A DNA stretch of 64,000 bases from VRUE01 sp963703335 (GTDB taxonomy: Bacteria > Actinomycetota > Thermoleophilia > Solirubrobacterales > 70-9): NCBI GenBank assembly GCA_963703335.1, contig OY969812.1, positions 2,232,001 through 2,296,000 of the forward strand, in the 5' to 3' direction. The notes beneath the pieces were generated by a model. That model ran no database searches and was not told where the DNA came from. It saw nothing but the letters and a program-made list of their open reading frames with translations. Numbering within the stretch: the stretch's first letter is position 1; every line of letters starts with the position of its first letter. Positions 16,186-24,551 of the stretch are shown here, in pieces. Position numbers and translations under genes: made by a program.

Positions 16186-17592
16186 CTAGCGGCTCGGCTG
16201 CGGCCAGCCCCCGGCAGCGCGCTCGACCTGGCCGGCGAGTGAGAGCAGGGTCGCCTCGTCGTTTTCGCGGCCGAGCAGCTGGGCACCGATCGGCAGGCCG
16301 TTGGAGGTGAGCCCGGCCGGGACGCTTATCCCCGGCCAGCCGGTCACGTTCCAGGCGAAGGCAAAGGGACAGGTGGCGCTGGCGGTGTTGCCGGTCTTCC
16401 AGTACCCCTCGCCCTCGAGCGCGCCGATGCGTGGCGGCGGCTTTGCCGTGGTCGGGGTGAGGACGACGTCGCAGCGCTCGAAGACGCGACCGACCCGGCG
16501 CCGCAGGCTCGGCTCGGCGGCGCGGGCGATGCGCAGGGGCACGCCCTGCAGCGCCTTGCCGATGCGGGCGGCGGCGCGCGTGCGCGGCTCCAGGGCGGAG
16601 CGGTCTTCGCCGTGGGCGCAGAGCCATTCCTCCACGGCCGCCTCGCCCCTGGCGACGATCGTGGGGCCGACCATGCCGTAGTCGGGGTCGGTGCGGACGA
16701 TTTCGTGGCCGAGATCGCTCAGCTGTTCGGCGAAGGACTCGATCGCGGCGCGGTGCTCGGGGTTGACCTTGCCGGGAACGCCGAACGGAGTGGCGAATGA
16801 GACTGCAACCCGCAGGGTTCCGGGCTCGCGTGCCGCTGCCTCGGAGAAGGGCTCGGCTGGCGCCGGTGGACGGTGCAGGTCGGCGGGGACGTTGCCGTGG
16901 ACCGCGTCGAGCAGCAATGCCGCGTCGGCGGTGCTGCGGGCCAATGGGCCGAAGCAGCTGAGCCCGTTGAAGGACTCGGCATCGGGCCAGGTTGAGACCC
17001 GTCCGCGCTGCGGCTTCAGGCCGACGAGCCCGCTCCAGGCGGCCGGGATCCGGATCGAGCCCGCTCCGTCGGAGCCGATCGCCGCGGGCACTACCCCGGC
17101 AGCGACCGCCGCCGCCGCGCCGCCGCTCGAGCCACCCGGGGTGTGGTCCGTATTCCAGGGGTTGCGGGTCGCGCCGTGCAGCGACGTCTCGGTGAAGTGC
17201 CAGAGGCCCACCTCGGGGGCGTGTGTCTTGCCGATCGGGATCGCTCCGGCCTCGCGCAGGCGCCTCACCATCTCGGCGTCGCGCACCGCGGGGCTGCCGC
17301 CGCCGCAGCCGAAGGGGGTGGTGTGGCCGGCGAGGTCGACGTCGTCCTTGATCGCGACCGGGATTCCGAGCAGCGGCGCGCTCTCCTTGTCGCCGAGCCG
17401 TCGGTCGGCCTCGTCGGCCGCGGTTAGGGCCTCCTCGGTGCAGATGACCCGGAACGCGTTCAGGGTCTCCTGGCTGGCCTCGGCGCGCTCGAGCGCCGCT
17501 TCGACCAGCTCCCGCGCTGTCGTCTCTCCGGCCTGCAGCAGCTCCGCCTGCTCCTGCAGGCCGGTGGGTGCAGCCACCGTCGTCATTGCCAT
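16186..17592 (-). CDS. Amidase signature family amidase
   Basis: 468 residues from ATG 17592, which has AGGAG at the correct distance. The Ser-cisSer-Lys triad is visible: Lys about 82 in VAIKDDVDL, the Gly/Ser-rich TPGGSSGGAAAAVAAG with cis-Ser about 155, and the nucleophile Ser about 179 in GSDGAGSIRIPAAWSG. SIRIPA followed by GLVGLKP is the AS family signature. It hydrolyses an unknown carboxamide in the cytosol. It is divergently transcribed from a TetR gene, with a perfect 16-bp palindrome between them, and is therefore the likely TetR target. Confidence 0.95.
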   Translation of the reverse strand: MAMTTVAAPTGLQEQAELLQAGETTARELVEAALERAEASQETLNAFRVICTEEALTAADEADRRLGDKESAPLLGIPVAIKDDVDLAGHTTPFGCGGGSPAVRDAEMVRRLREAGAIPIGKTHAPEVGLWHFTETSLHGATRNPWNTDHTPGGSSGGAAAAVAAGVVPAAIGSDGAGSIRIPAAWSGLVGLKPQRGRVSTWPDAESFNGLSCFGPLARSTADAALLLDAVHGNVPADLHRPPAPAEPFSEAAAREPGTLRVAVSFATPFGVPGKVNPEHRAAIESFAEQLSDLGHEIVRTDPDYGMVGPTIVARGEAAVEEWLCAHGEDRSALEPRTRAAARIGKALQGVPLRIARAAEPSLRRRVGRVFERCDVVLTPTTAKPPPRIGALEGEGYWKTGNTASATCPFAFAWNVTGWPGISVPAGLTSNGLPIGAQLLGRENDEATLLSLAGQVERAAGGWPQPSR

Positions 17593-17623
17593 TTCGCCTC
17601 TCCTTGTACCTCGCCGCACGGTT

Positions 17624-17639
17624 GTTCGTTCGAACGAAC
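17624..17639. promoter_or_regulatory. TetR operator palindrome between amidase and tetR
   Basis: GTTCGTTCGAACGAAC is a perfect 16-bp palindrome lying 31 nt upstream of the amidase start and 29 nt upstream of the tetR TTG. Its position between divergent genes, one of which encodes a TetR protein, makes it the probable binding site for that repressor. Confidence 0.8.
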
Positions 17640-17668
17640 GATAAGCGAAACGGGTAGGCTGGCGCTTC

Positions 17669-18241
17669 TTGGCCACCATCGCACCCCCCGACACTCGCGA
17701 GCGAATCCTCCGCGCCACGGTCGAGCTGATCGGTGGTGAGGGCGTTCCCGCCGTCACCAACCGCCGCGTCGCCGGCGCCGCCGGCGTGGCGCTCGGCTCG
17801 CTCACCTACCACTTCCCCAGCCAGGTCGACCTGTTGCGGGAGAGCCTGCTGCTCTTCGTCGGCGAGGAGGTCGCCCGGCAGGAGGAGATCGCCGCCGACC
17901 TTCGCCGCCGCGAGCCGAGCGTCGAGCAGGTGGCCGCCGAAGTCGAGCGAGTGGTCGAGGAATCGACCAACCGCATCCAGCAGCTGGCCGAGATCGAGCT
18001 CCACCTGCAGGCGGCGCGCGACCCGGCCCTGCGCGAGGCGTCGCTGCGCTGTTTCGAGGCCTACGAAGGGGTGGCGGCGGCCGCCCTCGAGATGCTCGAG
18101 GTCCCTGAGCCGGCCCGGCACGCGCGCACGATCGTGGCGCTGATGTACGGGATGGGCTTGCGGCGGCTTGGAACCGGCGAAGAGGACGCGACCGGTGTGG
18201 CAGAGGGGCTGCTGACCGTCGTGCGTGGGGTGGCTCCCTGA
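17669..18241 (+). CDS. TetR family transcriptional repressor
   Basis: The 190-residue protein starts at TTG 17669. The N-terminal helix-turn-helix is TRERILRATVELIGGEG, then NRRVAGAAGVALGSLTYHFP, and a C-terminal helical ligand domain follows. The DNA-binding part is typical TetR. The palindrome at 17624-17639 just upstream is its probable operator and would control both itself and the divergent amidase. Its 3' end overlaps the start of the glycerol kinase gene by 4 nt (CTGA), so the kinase is probably co-transcribed. The ligand is unknown. Confidence 0.93.
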   Translation: MATIAPPDTRERILRATVELIGGEGVPAVTNRRVAGAAGVALGSLTYHFPSQVDLLRESLLLFVGEEVARQEEIAADLRRREPSVEQVAAEVERVVEESTNRIQQLAEIELHLQAARDPALREASLRCFEAYEGVAAAALEMLEVPEPARHARTIVALMYGMGLRRLGTGEEDATGVAEGLLTVVRGVAP

Positions 18242-19707
18242 TCCTCGCCATCGATCAGGGGACGACGGGAACGACCTGTCTCGTCTTCGACCGGCAGGGG
18301 CAGATTGCCGGCCGGGCCTACTCGGAGTTCGAGCAGCATTTCCCCCGGCCCGGCTGGGTTGAGCACGACGCCAGCGAAATCTGGGAAGTGAGCCGACGGG
18401 TCGCGGTCGAAGCAATCGCCGACGCTGGCATCGGGGGCGCCGATCTCGAGGCGATCGGCATCACCAACCAGCGCGAGACGGTCGTCGCCTGGGATCCCGA
18501 TAGCGGTGAGCCGGTCCATCGGGCCCTGGTCTGGCAGGACCGGCGCACGGCGGAGCGCTGCGAGGAGCTGCGCGCGGCTGGTCACGAACCACTGGTGCGG
18601 GAGCGCACCGGGCTCGTCATTGACCCCTACTTCTCAGCGACCAAGATCGAGTGGCTGTTGCGCAACGCCGAGGGTGCGAAGCGGGCGGTCTTCGGCACGA
18701 TCGACTCCTGGCTCCTCTTCAAGCTCACCGGCCGTCACGCGACCGACTTCACCAACGCTTCGCGGACGATGCTCTTCGACATTCGTCGCCGGGCCTGGGA
18801 CGAGGAGCTCTGCTCCCTGTTCGGGATCCAGACGGCAAGCCTGCCTGAGCCGCTGCCTTCGGCGCACGTCTACGGTACGACGACGGCGTTCGGTGGCGAG
18901 GTGCCGGTGGCCGGGATCGCCGGCGACCAGCAAGCCGCTCTTTTCGGCCAGGCCTGCCATCGCGCCGGCAGCGCTAAGAACACCTATGGCACTGGCAGCT
19001 TTGTCTTGCTCAACACCGGGTCGGAGCCGCCCGCCCCGGTGGATGGCCTGCTCTCCACGGTCGCCTGCGGCACCGACGAGCGGGCCGCATACGCACTCGA
19101 GGCCTCGATCTTCGTCACCGGCGCCGCGCTGCAGTGGCTGCGCGACGGCCTTGGCGTGATCGAGCACGCCGGGGAGAGCGAGGCGCTCGCGGCATCGCTT
19201 GAAGGCAACGACGGGGTCTACTTCGTGCCGGCGCTGACCGGCTTGGGCTCCCCGCATTGGGATCCCTACGCCCGGGGAACGATCGTCGGGCTTACCCGGG
19301 GCAGCGGCCGTGCCCAGCTCGCGCGGGCGGCGCTGGAGGCGATCGCCTTTCAGACGGTTGACGCCGTGCGGGCTCAGGAGGCGGCTTCGGGCGAGCGCCT
19401 CTCGGCGCTGAAGGCCGACGGCGGGGCGGTGGCCAACCGCTGGCTGATGCAGTTCCAGGCCGACGTGCTCGGCTGCGAGGTGATCGTGCCCGAGGTGGCG
19501 GAGACGACCGCCTTGGGGGCTGCCTATCTCGCTGGGATCGCGACCGGCAGCTGGACTCTGGACGAGGTGGGGGCGATGTGGCGCGAAGCGGCGCGGTATG
19601 AGCCGGCGATGGGGGCGGACGAGCGCGCGACGCTCCTGGCCGACTGGCATCGCGCCGTCGAGCGGGCCAAGGCCTGGGCCGTGCCGGGACCCGAGGTCGG
19701 GCCGTAA
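18238..19707 (+). CDS. glpK: Glycerol kinase (apparent CTG start)
   Basis: The FGGY-family kinase phosphorylates glycerol with ATP to glycerol 3-phosphate. The conserved N-terminal strand ILAIDQGTTGTTCLVFDRQG begins one codon after CTG 18238, and no ATG, GTG or TTG in frame lies close upstream. The first internal candidate, at 18388, would delete the ATP-binding strand. CTG overlaps the tetR stop as CTGA, the same geometry as ATGA. Other marks: GITNQRETVVAWD, VWQDRRT, FGTIDSWLLFKLTG and GSPHWDPYARGTIVGLTRG. The 489 residues match family length. Glycerol 3-phosphate would feed the PlsC enzyme encoded next. Confidence 0.9.
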   Translation: MILAIDQGTTGTTCLVFDRQGQIAGRAYSEFEQHFPRPGWVEHDASEIWEVSRRVAVEAIADAGIGGADLEAIGITNQRETVVAWDPDSGEPVHRALVWQDRRTAERCEELRAAGHEPLVRERTGLVIDPYFSATKIEWLLRNAEGAKRAVFGTIDSWLLFKLTGRHATDFTNASRTMLFDIRRRAWDEELCSLFGIQTASLPEPLPSAHVYGTTTAFGGEVPVAGIAGDQQAALFGQACHRAGSAKNTYGTGSFVLLNTGSEPPAPVDGLLSTVACGTDERAAYALEASIFVTGAALQWLRDGLGVIEHAGESEALAASLEGNDGVYFVPALTGLGSPHWDPYARGTIVGLTRGSGRAQLARAALEAIAFQTVDAVRAQEAASGERLSALKADGGAVANRWLMQFQADVLGCEVIVPEVAETTALGAAYLAGIATGSWTLDEVGAMWREAARYEPAMGADERATLLADWHRAVERAKAWAVPGPEVGP

Positions 19708-19761
19708 CCCTCACTGCGGGCGGGGGTACCGCGTAGCGACGGCCGCCGGCCGTCGCCTCAT

Positions 19762-20469
19762 ATGCCCGACATGAAGCCACAGGTCTACAAGGACGAACGT
19801 CCAGCGGAGTATTTCGACCAGTTCCACGCGGCGGCGCGCAAGGGAGTGGGTTGGACCTACGCCTTCGTCCGCATCATCCTCTCGCTGCCGACGCTGCTGA
19901 TCTACCGGGTGCGGGCGATCGGGGTCGAGAACGTCCCCAGGGACGGCGCCCTGATCCTCGCCCCCAACCACTTCAGCCAGATGGACCACTTCTTCATCGG
20001 CCTCTACCTGCGGCGCAAGGTGCGCTTCATGGCTAAGTCCCAGATGTTCGGCCCGCCCGTCCTCACCTACATCTACAAGCACGGCGGTGTCTTTCCGGTC
20101 CGGCGCGGGCACCACGACGAGGAGGCGATCAAGACGGCCTCGACGATCCTCGACCAGGGGGAGATGTTGCTCGTCTACGCTGAGGGCGGCCGCTCGCGCA
20201 GCGGCAAGCTGAGAGAGGTCAAGCCGGGGATCGGCCGCATCGCGCTCGAATCCGGCGCGCCCGTCGTGCCGGTCGCGATCCAGGGCTCGGAGAAGGTGCG
20301 CCGCTGGAAGCGACTCAGCTTCCCAAAGGTGACCGTGCGGTTCGGCGAGCCGCTCAGCTTCCCGACCGAGACTGCGCCGAGCCGCGAGCGCCAGCTCGAG
20401 GTCGCGGAGCAGATCTTCGCGCCGGTGCGGGAGATGTACGGGCAGCTCGCTACTCGTAGCGCGCACTGA
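19762..20469 (+). CDS. 1-acyl-sn-glycerol-3-phosphate acyltransferase (PlsC-like)
   Basis: The 235-residue protein has one hydrophobic N-terminal segment (YAFVRIILSLPTLLIYRV). The HX4D catalytic motif appears as NHFSQMDHFF at about 75-84, the phosphate-binding EGGRSR motif in VYAEGGRSRSGKLREVKPG, and the substrate segment GAPVVPVAIQG. It acylates lysophosphatidic acid at the membrane in phospholipid synthesis. It lies 54 nt after glycerol kinase on the same strand, giving a plausible glycerol-to-phosphatidate pair. Its last 20 nt overlap the convergent lactonase-like gene. Confidence 0.93.
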   Translation: MPDMKPQVYKDERPAEYFDQFHAAARKGVGWTYAFVRIILSLPTLLIYRVRAIGVENVPRDGALILAPNHFSQMDHFFIGLYLRRKVRFMAKSQMFGPPVLTYIYKHGGVFPVRRGHHDEEAIKTASTILDQGEMLLVYAEGGRSRSGKLREVKPGIGRIALESGAPVVPVAIQGSEKVRRWKRLSFPKVTVRFGEPLSFPTETAPSRERQLEVAEQIFAPVREMYGQLATRSAH

Positions 20470-21361
20470 GCCCGGCGAAGAACTCCGGGTCGTGGCCCGG
20501 GGTGACGATCGCGTCGGGGTACTCGCGCTTGAACAGCTTCAGCTCCTGCAGCGAACGGCGGTAGTTGTGAGCGTCGAAGGGCCGCGGCGCTAGCGGCGCG
20601 TCGCCGTCGAGCTGGGCCTGCATGTAGGTGGCGTCGCCACCGATCACAAAGTCGCGTTTGCCGAGGTGGCAGATCACCGACATGTGGCCGGCGCTGTGGC
20701 CGGGCGTGTAGGCCAGCCGCAGCGAGCCGTCGCCGAAGAGGTCGAAGCAGCGGCCAAAGGTCGCGTAGGAGTCGATCCCGCCGCGGTCGAAGTCGACGGT
20801 GCGGTAGTCGAAGGCATAGTCGTAGTGGGTGCGGCGGTAGCCGTTGAGCAGGGGGCGGGGCCCAGTCGCGGCTGCCTCCCACTCCTTTTCGCTGACGACG
20901 AAGGTCGAGTTGGGGAACTCCGAGATCGCCGAGGAGTGATCGAGGTGCATGTGGGTCATCACCACGATCGGGATCTCACCGGGGTCGAGGCCGCGCTCCC
21001 GCAGCTGCGCGGGGACGTCTTCGCCAGCCTCCAGAGAGGGATTGCCGAAGCGGGTGCCGAGGCTGCCGAAGTTCTCCTTGCCGTCGGTGGCGATCGAGGG
21101 GTGCAGGCCGGTGTCGACCAGGATCGCACCGGCGCTGGGATGGCGGATCAGGAAGGCCGGGCAGGGCACCGTGGCGGGCGGATTGCCGCTGAGCAGGGCT
21201 CGCACCAGCTTCAAGGTCTCGAGGCGACCGCCGGGGCGTTCCATCATTGTCGCCGGCCAGGTGACGTGCCCGGCGACGATCGGTTCGACGCTGACGGTGG
21301 CGCCAGGTGTGCCGCCGGCCAGCGGCTCGTGCAGTGGTTTCGGCTCTACGCGGACCTTCAT
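20450..21361 (-). CDS. Metallo-beta-lactamase fold hydrolase (N-acyl homoserine lactonase-like)
   Basis: The 303-residue protein has the metal motif HxHxDH in VVMTHMHLDHSSAISEF, a later His in AYTPGHSAGHMSVICHLG, Asp in VIGGDATYM and a final His in VTPGHDPEF. HPSAGAILVDTGLHPSIATD is typical of AiiA-like quorum-quenching lactonases. It may hydrolyse lactones or esters; an AHL substrate is not established. The first 60 residues include a Pro/Gly-rich N-terminal extension. It is convergent with plsC and divergent from the SDR gene at 21408. Confidence 0.88.
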   Translation of the reverse strand: MKVRVEPKPLHEPLAGGTPGATVSVEPIVAGHVTWPATMMERPGGRLETLKLVRALLSGNPPATVPCPAFLIRHPSAGAILVDTGLHPSIATDGKENFGSLGTRFGNPSLEAGEDVPAQLRERGLDPGEIPIVVMTHMHLDHSSAISEFPNSTFVVSEKEWEAAATGPRPLLNGYRRTHYDYAFDYRTVDFDRGGIDSYATFGRCFDLFGDGSLRLAYTPGHSAGHMSVICHLGKRDFVIGGDATYMQAQLDGDAPLAPRPFDAHNYRRSLQELKLFKREYPDAIVTPGHDPEFFAGLSARYE

Positions 21362-21407
21362 CGCCGCTCAGGTTACGGTGAGCGCCCGTCTATAGGCTTG
21401 CGGCTAT

Positions 21408-22265
21408 ATGTCTGAAAGCCCGCATTCGCGCATCTTCAGGGACGGATTGCTCGCCGGTCAGGTCTGCGTCATCTCCGGCGCGGGCAGCGGCCTGGGGCGT
21501 GAGACGGCCCTGGAGCTCGCTCGCCTCGGTGCCACCGTGGTCGGTTGCGGGAGGCGCGAGGAGCCGTTGGCGGAGACAGCCGAGCTGGCGGCGGGCTTGC
21601 CGGGTTCCTTCGGGCGGGAAACGATGGACATCCGCGAGGAGGAGGCGGTCGACCGCTTCTTCGACCGGGTCGTGAAGGACCACGAGCGGATCGACGTCCT
21701 GGTCAACAACGCCGGCGGTCAGTTTCTCGCTCCGGCCGAGTCGATCACGCCGAAAGGCTTCCGGACCGTGATCGAGCTGAACGTACAGGGCACCTGGCTG
21801 ATGACCCACGCGGCGGCGACGAAGGCCTTCATTCCCCAGGGTGGCGGCAAGGTGCTCAGCGTCACGCTCTCGCCGCACAACGGCATGCCCGGGATGGTGC
21901 ACTCGGGCGCCGCCCGCGCCGCGGTTGAGAACATGATGCGGACGCTGGCGGTCGAGTGGGCCCGCTTCGGAATCCGAACCTGCGCCTTGGCGGCCGGTCA
22001 GTTCGCCACCGAGACTCTGCTGACCAAGTATCCGCAGGTCGTCGTCGACAACCTCGAGCGCTCGATCCCGATCGGCCGCGCGGGTCGCGCCGAGGAGATG
22101 GCCTGGCTGGTCGCCTACTTGGCCTCGCCCGCCGGGGATTTCGTCTCCGGGACGACGATCACGATCGACGGCGCCCGCGACAACTGGGCCGGCCCATGGC
22201 CGCCCGAAGCAATCACCAGCGAGAGCGGCGACCCCGTCGCCGAGGAACGCCGCCCCAAGCCCTGA
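21408..22265 (+). CDS. SDR family oxidoreductase (2,4-dienoyl-CoA reductase-like)
   Basis: The 285-residue Rossmann protein has the cofactor turn GAGSGLGRETALELARLGA, DVLVNNAGGQFLAPAES, and the C-terminal GDFVSGTTITIDGARDNW. The classical YxxxK pair is absent: the matching segment is GMVHSGAARAAVENMMRTLAVEW, as in peroxisomal-type dienoyl-CoA reductases, which use other residues. This supports a role in reducing unsaturated acyl-CoA with NADPH during breakdown of unsaturated fatty acids. ATG 21408 is preceded by no strong ribosome site. A palindrome follows its stop codon. Confidence 0.88.
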   Translation: MSESPHSRIFRDGLLAGQVCVISGAGSGLGRETALELARLGATVVGCGRREEPLAETAELAAGLPGSFGRETMDIREEEAVDRFFDRVVKDHERIDVLVNNAGGQFLAPAESITPKGFRTVIELNVQGTWLMTHAAATKAFIPQGGGKVLSVTLSPHNGMPGMVHSGAARAAVENMMRTLAVEWARFGIRTCALAAGQFATETLLTKYPQVVVDNLERSIPIGRAGRAEEMAWLVAYLASPAGDFVSGTTITIDGARDNWAGPWPPEAITSESGDPVAEERRPKP

Positions 22266-22270
22266 GCCCG

Positions 22271-22315
22271 GGTGCAACGCTTTCTGGTTCTGTGGGAACT
22301 GAAAAACGTTGCACC
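22271..22315. terminator. Bidirectional hairpin between convergent SDR and nitroreductase genes
   Basis: Arms GGTGCAACG (22271-22279) and CGTTGCACC (22307-22315) continue, after one mismatch, with TTT/AAA. The inner hairpin GTTC/GAAC (22287-22290, 22296-22299) lies in the centre. It sits between two stop codons, so it probably terminates both transcripts. Its architecture matches the palindromes at 32696 and 35187. Confidence 0.7.
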
Positions 22316-22331
22316 TGAGGTAGGCGCGGGG

Positions 22332-22817
22332 CTATTTGCGCGGCTCGAGGATGACGAGGGGGATTTCGCGACCCTTGCTTCGGGCGGCGTAGTCTTCGTA
22401 GCCGCGGTAGGTCTTGACCGCGACGGGCCAGAGGCGCTCGCGCTCCTCCGGCGTTGCGATGCGGGCGTGGACCTTGAGGTGGTGGCGGCTGACCTGCACG
22501 GTCGTGTTGGGATTTGCCTTGAGGTTGTAGAACCAGGCCGGGTTCTTGGGGTAGCCGCCCTTGGAGGCGATCACCACGAGGTCGTCGCCGTCCCTCATGT
22601 AGAGCAGCGGCGAGGTGCGCTTGGTGCCGCTCTTGGCCCCGACGTGGTCGAGCAGCAGCATCTTGCCCGGCCCCCCCGGTACCTGGTGGCCCAGCCTGCC
22701 ACCGCTCGCCTTGTAGAGAGCGGTGTGCAGGCCCATGAAGCGACGGGTGACAGGCCAGATCCTGTCCGCCACATCGAGGTAGCGGGGCGGACGCCTGTCA
22801 CCTGCCGCCTGGGACAT
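22332..22817 (-). CDS. Deazaflavin (F420)-dependent nitroreductase family protein
   Basis: 161 residues from ATG 22817, overlapping the stop of the upstream SDR gene (TGATG). The split-barrel signature is LLLDHVGAKSGTKRTSPLLYM, then DDLVVIASKGGYPKNPAWFYNL, then NPNTTVQVSRHHLKVHARIA. Such proteins bind F420 or act as quinone or nitro reductases in actinobacteria. A long hairpin (22746-22802) is embedded in codons 6-24; an internal ATG at 22736 would exclude it, but the conserved-looking ADRIWPVTRRFMGLHTALY argues for the longer form. The substrate is unknown. Confidence 0.9.
   Translation of the reverse strand: MSQAAGDRRPPRYLDVADRIWPVTRRFMGLHTALYKASGGRLGHQVPGGPGKMLLLDHVGAKSGTKRTSPLLYMRDGDDLVVIASKGGYPKNPAWFYNLKANPNTTVQVSRHHLKVHARIATPEERERLWPVAVKTYRGYEDYAARSKGREIPLVILEPRK
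22746..22802. repeat. Long hairpin inside the 5' end of the nitroreductase gene
   Basis: The outer stem is GGTGACAGGC (22746-22755) with GCCTGTCACC (22793-22802), and the inner stem is GTCCGCC (22764-22770) with GGCGGAC (22786-22792); only an 8-nt bulge separates them. It resembles the intergenic palindromes elsewhere in the window but lies within translated sequence. Confidence 0.75.
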
Positions 22818-23647
22818 CAGGTGTACATCCCTCCGAACATGCCGCCGGTGACGTTGAGCACCTGTCCGTGCACGTAGTTCGCCAGCGGCGAGGCGAGGAA
22901 GAGCACCGGGCCCGAGGCCTCCTGCGGGGTGGCGGGACGGCCGAGCGGGATGATCGCCGAGGCCATCGCCCGCATCTGCTCGGGGATGCCCAACTCGATC
23001 TTCTCGCCACCCGGGGTGGTCATCTCTCCACCCTCCTCCTTGGCGGCGGTGAGGCGGGTTTCGACGAAGCCGAAGGCGACGGCGTTGACGTTGATCTTGA
23101 ACTGGCCCCACTCCTTGGCCAGCGTTTTGGTCATACCGACGACGGCCATCTTCGCCGCCGAGTAGTTGATCTGGCCGGCGTTGCCCATCGTGCCCGAGGT
23201 CGAGGAGATGTTGATCAGCTTGCGGAAGACCTCCTTGTCTTCCCCGCGCTCGGCCTTGGCCGCCTCGCGCCAGTGTGGAGCGAGGGCGCGGGCGACGCGG
23301 AACGGCACCACGGTGTGGATGTCGAGCATCGCCTGGAACTGCTCGTCGGTCATCCGGTGCGCGACGCCGTCCCAGGTGTAGCCAGCATTGTTGACGACGA
23401 TGTCGACGGCGCCGAAGGCGTCGACGCCGGCAGCAACGAGCTTGTCGGCGGCCTCGGGCTGGGTCAGGTCGCCGGCGTGGACGGCGGTCTCGCCGTCGAT
23501 CTCGCCCGCGGCCTGCTCGGCGACGTCGGCGTCGAGGTCGTTGATCAGCACCTTGGCGCCCTCGCTTGCAAACAGCTCGGCGGTCGCCCGGCCGATACCT
23601 CGCGCCGATCCAGTCACGATCGCCGCCTTGCCATCAAGAAGTCCCAT
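22817..23647 (-). CDS. SDR family oxidoreductase (FabG-like)
   Basis: The 276-residue classical SDR has the cofactor motif VTGSARGIGRATAELFASEGA, DIVVNNAGYTWDG, the catalytic Ser in INISSTSGTMGN, YxxxK in INYSAAKMAVVGMTK, and the C-terminal FLASPLANYVHGQVLNVTGG. It uses NAD(P)H to interconvert a ketone and alcohol, possibly a 3-ketoacyl thioester. An unusual Glu/Gly-rich insert (AAKEEGGEMTTPGGEKIELG) precedes the C-terminal part and may form the substrate lid. It is followed, with a 1-nt overlap, by the deazaflavin nitroreductase gene, so the two are one operon. Confidence 0.92.
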   Translation of the reverse strand: MGLLDGKAAIVTGSARGIGRATAELFASEGAKVLINDLDADVAEQAAGEIDGETAVHAGDLTQPEAADKLVAAGVDAFGAVDIVVNNAGYTWDGVAHRMTDEQFQAMLDIHTVVPFRVARALAPHWREAAKAERGEDKEVFRKLINISSTSGTMGNAGQINYSAAKMAVVGMTKTLAKEWGQFKINVNAVAFGFVETRLTAAKEEGGEMTTPGGEKIELGIPEQMRAMASAIIPLGRPATPQEASGPVLFLASPLANYVHGQVLNVTGGMFGGMYT

Positions 23648-23762
23648 CAGTCTGCGTCTCCTTCTCCGTTCGTAAAGTCGGCCCGGGAGGCTACAAGGAA
23701 CGATGCAGCCCTGGTTGACTGGCCAGTCGGTGCTTTGGAGTGGCGGCCGGGAAGCCTGTGGC

Positions 23763-24551
23763 TCAGGGTGCCGGAGAGATCAGGAGCCGGTAGTCGAAGG
23801 CGGTCTCGTAGCCAAGCTTGGTGTAGATCGGCCTACCCATCGGCGATGCCTGCAGAGAGGCGATCTTGCCGCCCAGATCGAAGCCGGCGTTGGTCGCCGC
23901 CACGGTTACGGCCCGGCCGAGCCCCCTTCCACGCGCCCGCTCGAGGCTTCCCACCCAGTAGATGCCGGCGATGCCGTTGTTGACGATCGTCAATGCGATG
24001 CTCACCGGCTCCCCGTCCACGTAGGCGACGTAGGCGACGACGTTCTCGGCGAGCAGGCCCTCGTGCCTGGTGTAGCCGGCGAAGACCTCGGGCGGGAAGC
24101 CGTTGGTCGCGTAGGCGGCCTTCGCGACCTCCCAGAAGTCGGGTGCCTGGGCGGGGTCGCTCAGCTGGCGCAGCTCGGAGCCGGTGGGCAAGGGCTCCGT
24201 CGCGAGCGATGCGCCAAGAATCATCTCCGGCATCTCGTAGATGAACTGAAAGCCCGCCGCTTCGGCGGCAGCGGCGAGGTCGTGGTCTGCCGCCTGGTCT
24301 CCCCTGACCCAGATGCTGAACCGTCGGCCTTTGGTCGCGAAGAACTCTTGAGCGTGCGCGACGAAGTCCTCACCATCGACGCTGTCATCGCGGCGGAAGG
24401 CGGCGTTCGAGATCACCGGGTGAGTCGCGCTGCCGGCCCCGAAGAGCCATCCTGGCTCGGCCTCGATCGCAGAGCCGGGGTCGAGCTCGAAGAACTGCCG
24501 CGAGCTGTCGACGAGATTGAGGTGGGCGCGCTCCAGCTCTCTATCGGCCAA
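23763..24551 (-). CDS. GNAT family N-acetyltransferase
   Basis: 262 residues from TTG 24551. The acetyl-CoA loop of the GNAT fold is seen as LERARGRGLGRAVTVAATNAG (read in pieces ARGRGLGRA and VTVAA) near residue 210, with the preceding strand SIALTIVNNGIAGIYWVGSL. The protein is longer than single-domain GNATs; the N-terminal 110 residues (HLNLVDSSRQFFELDPGS, then PGWLFGAGSATHP) form a second, degenerate GNAT-like half. The acceptor is unknown. It starts inside the end of the decayed VOC gene, so the two were probably co-transcribed. Confidence 0.85.
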   Translation of the reverse strand: MADRELERAHLNLVDSSRQFFELDPGSAIEAEPGWLFGAGSATHPVISNAAFRRDDSVDGEDFVAHAQEFFATKGRRFSIWVRGDQAADHDLAAAAEAAGFQFIYEMPEMILGASLATEPLPTGSELRQLSDPAQAPDFWEVAKAAYATNGFPPEVFAGYTRHEGLLAENVVAYVAYVDGEPVSIALTIVNNGIAGIYWVGSLERARGRGLGRAVTVAATNAGFDLGGKIASLQASPMGRPIYTKLGYETAFDYRLLISPAP

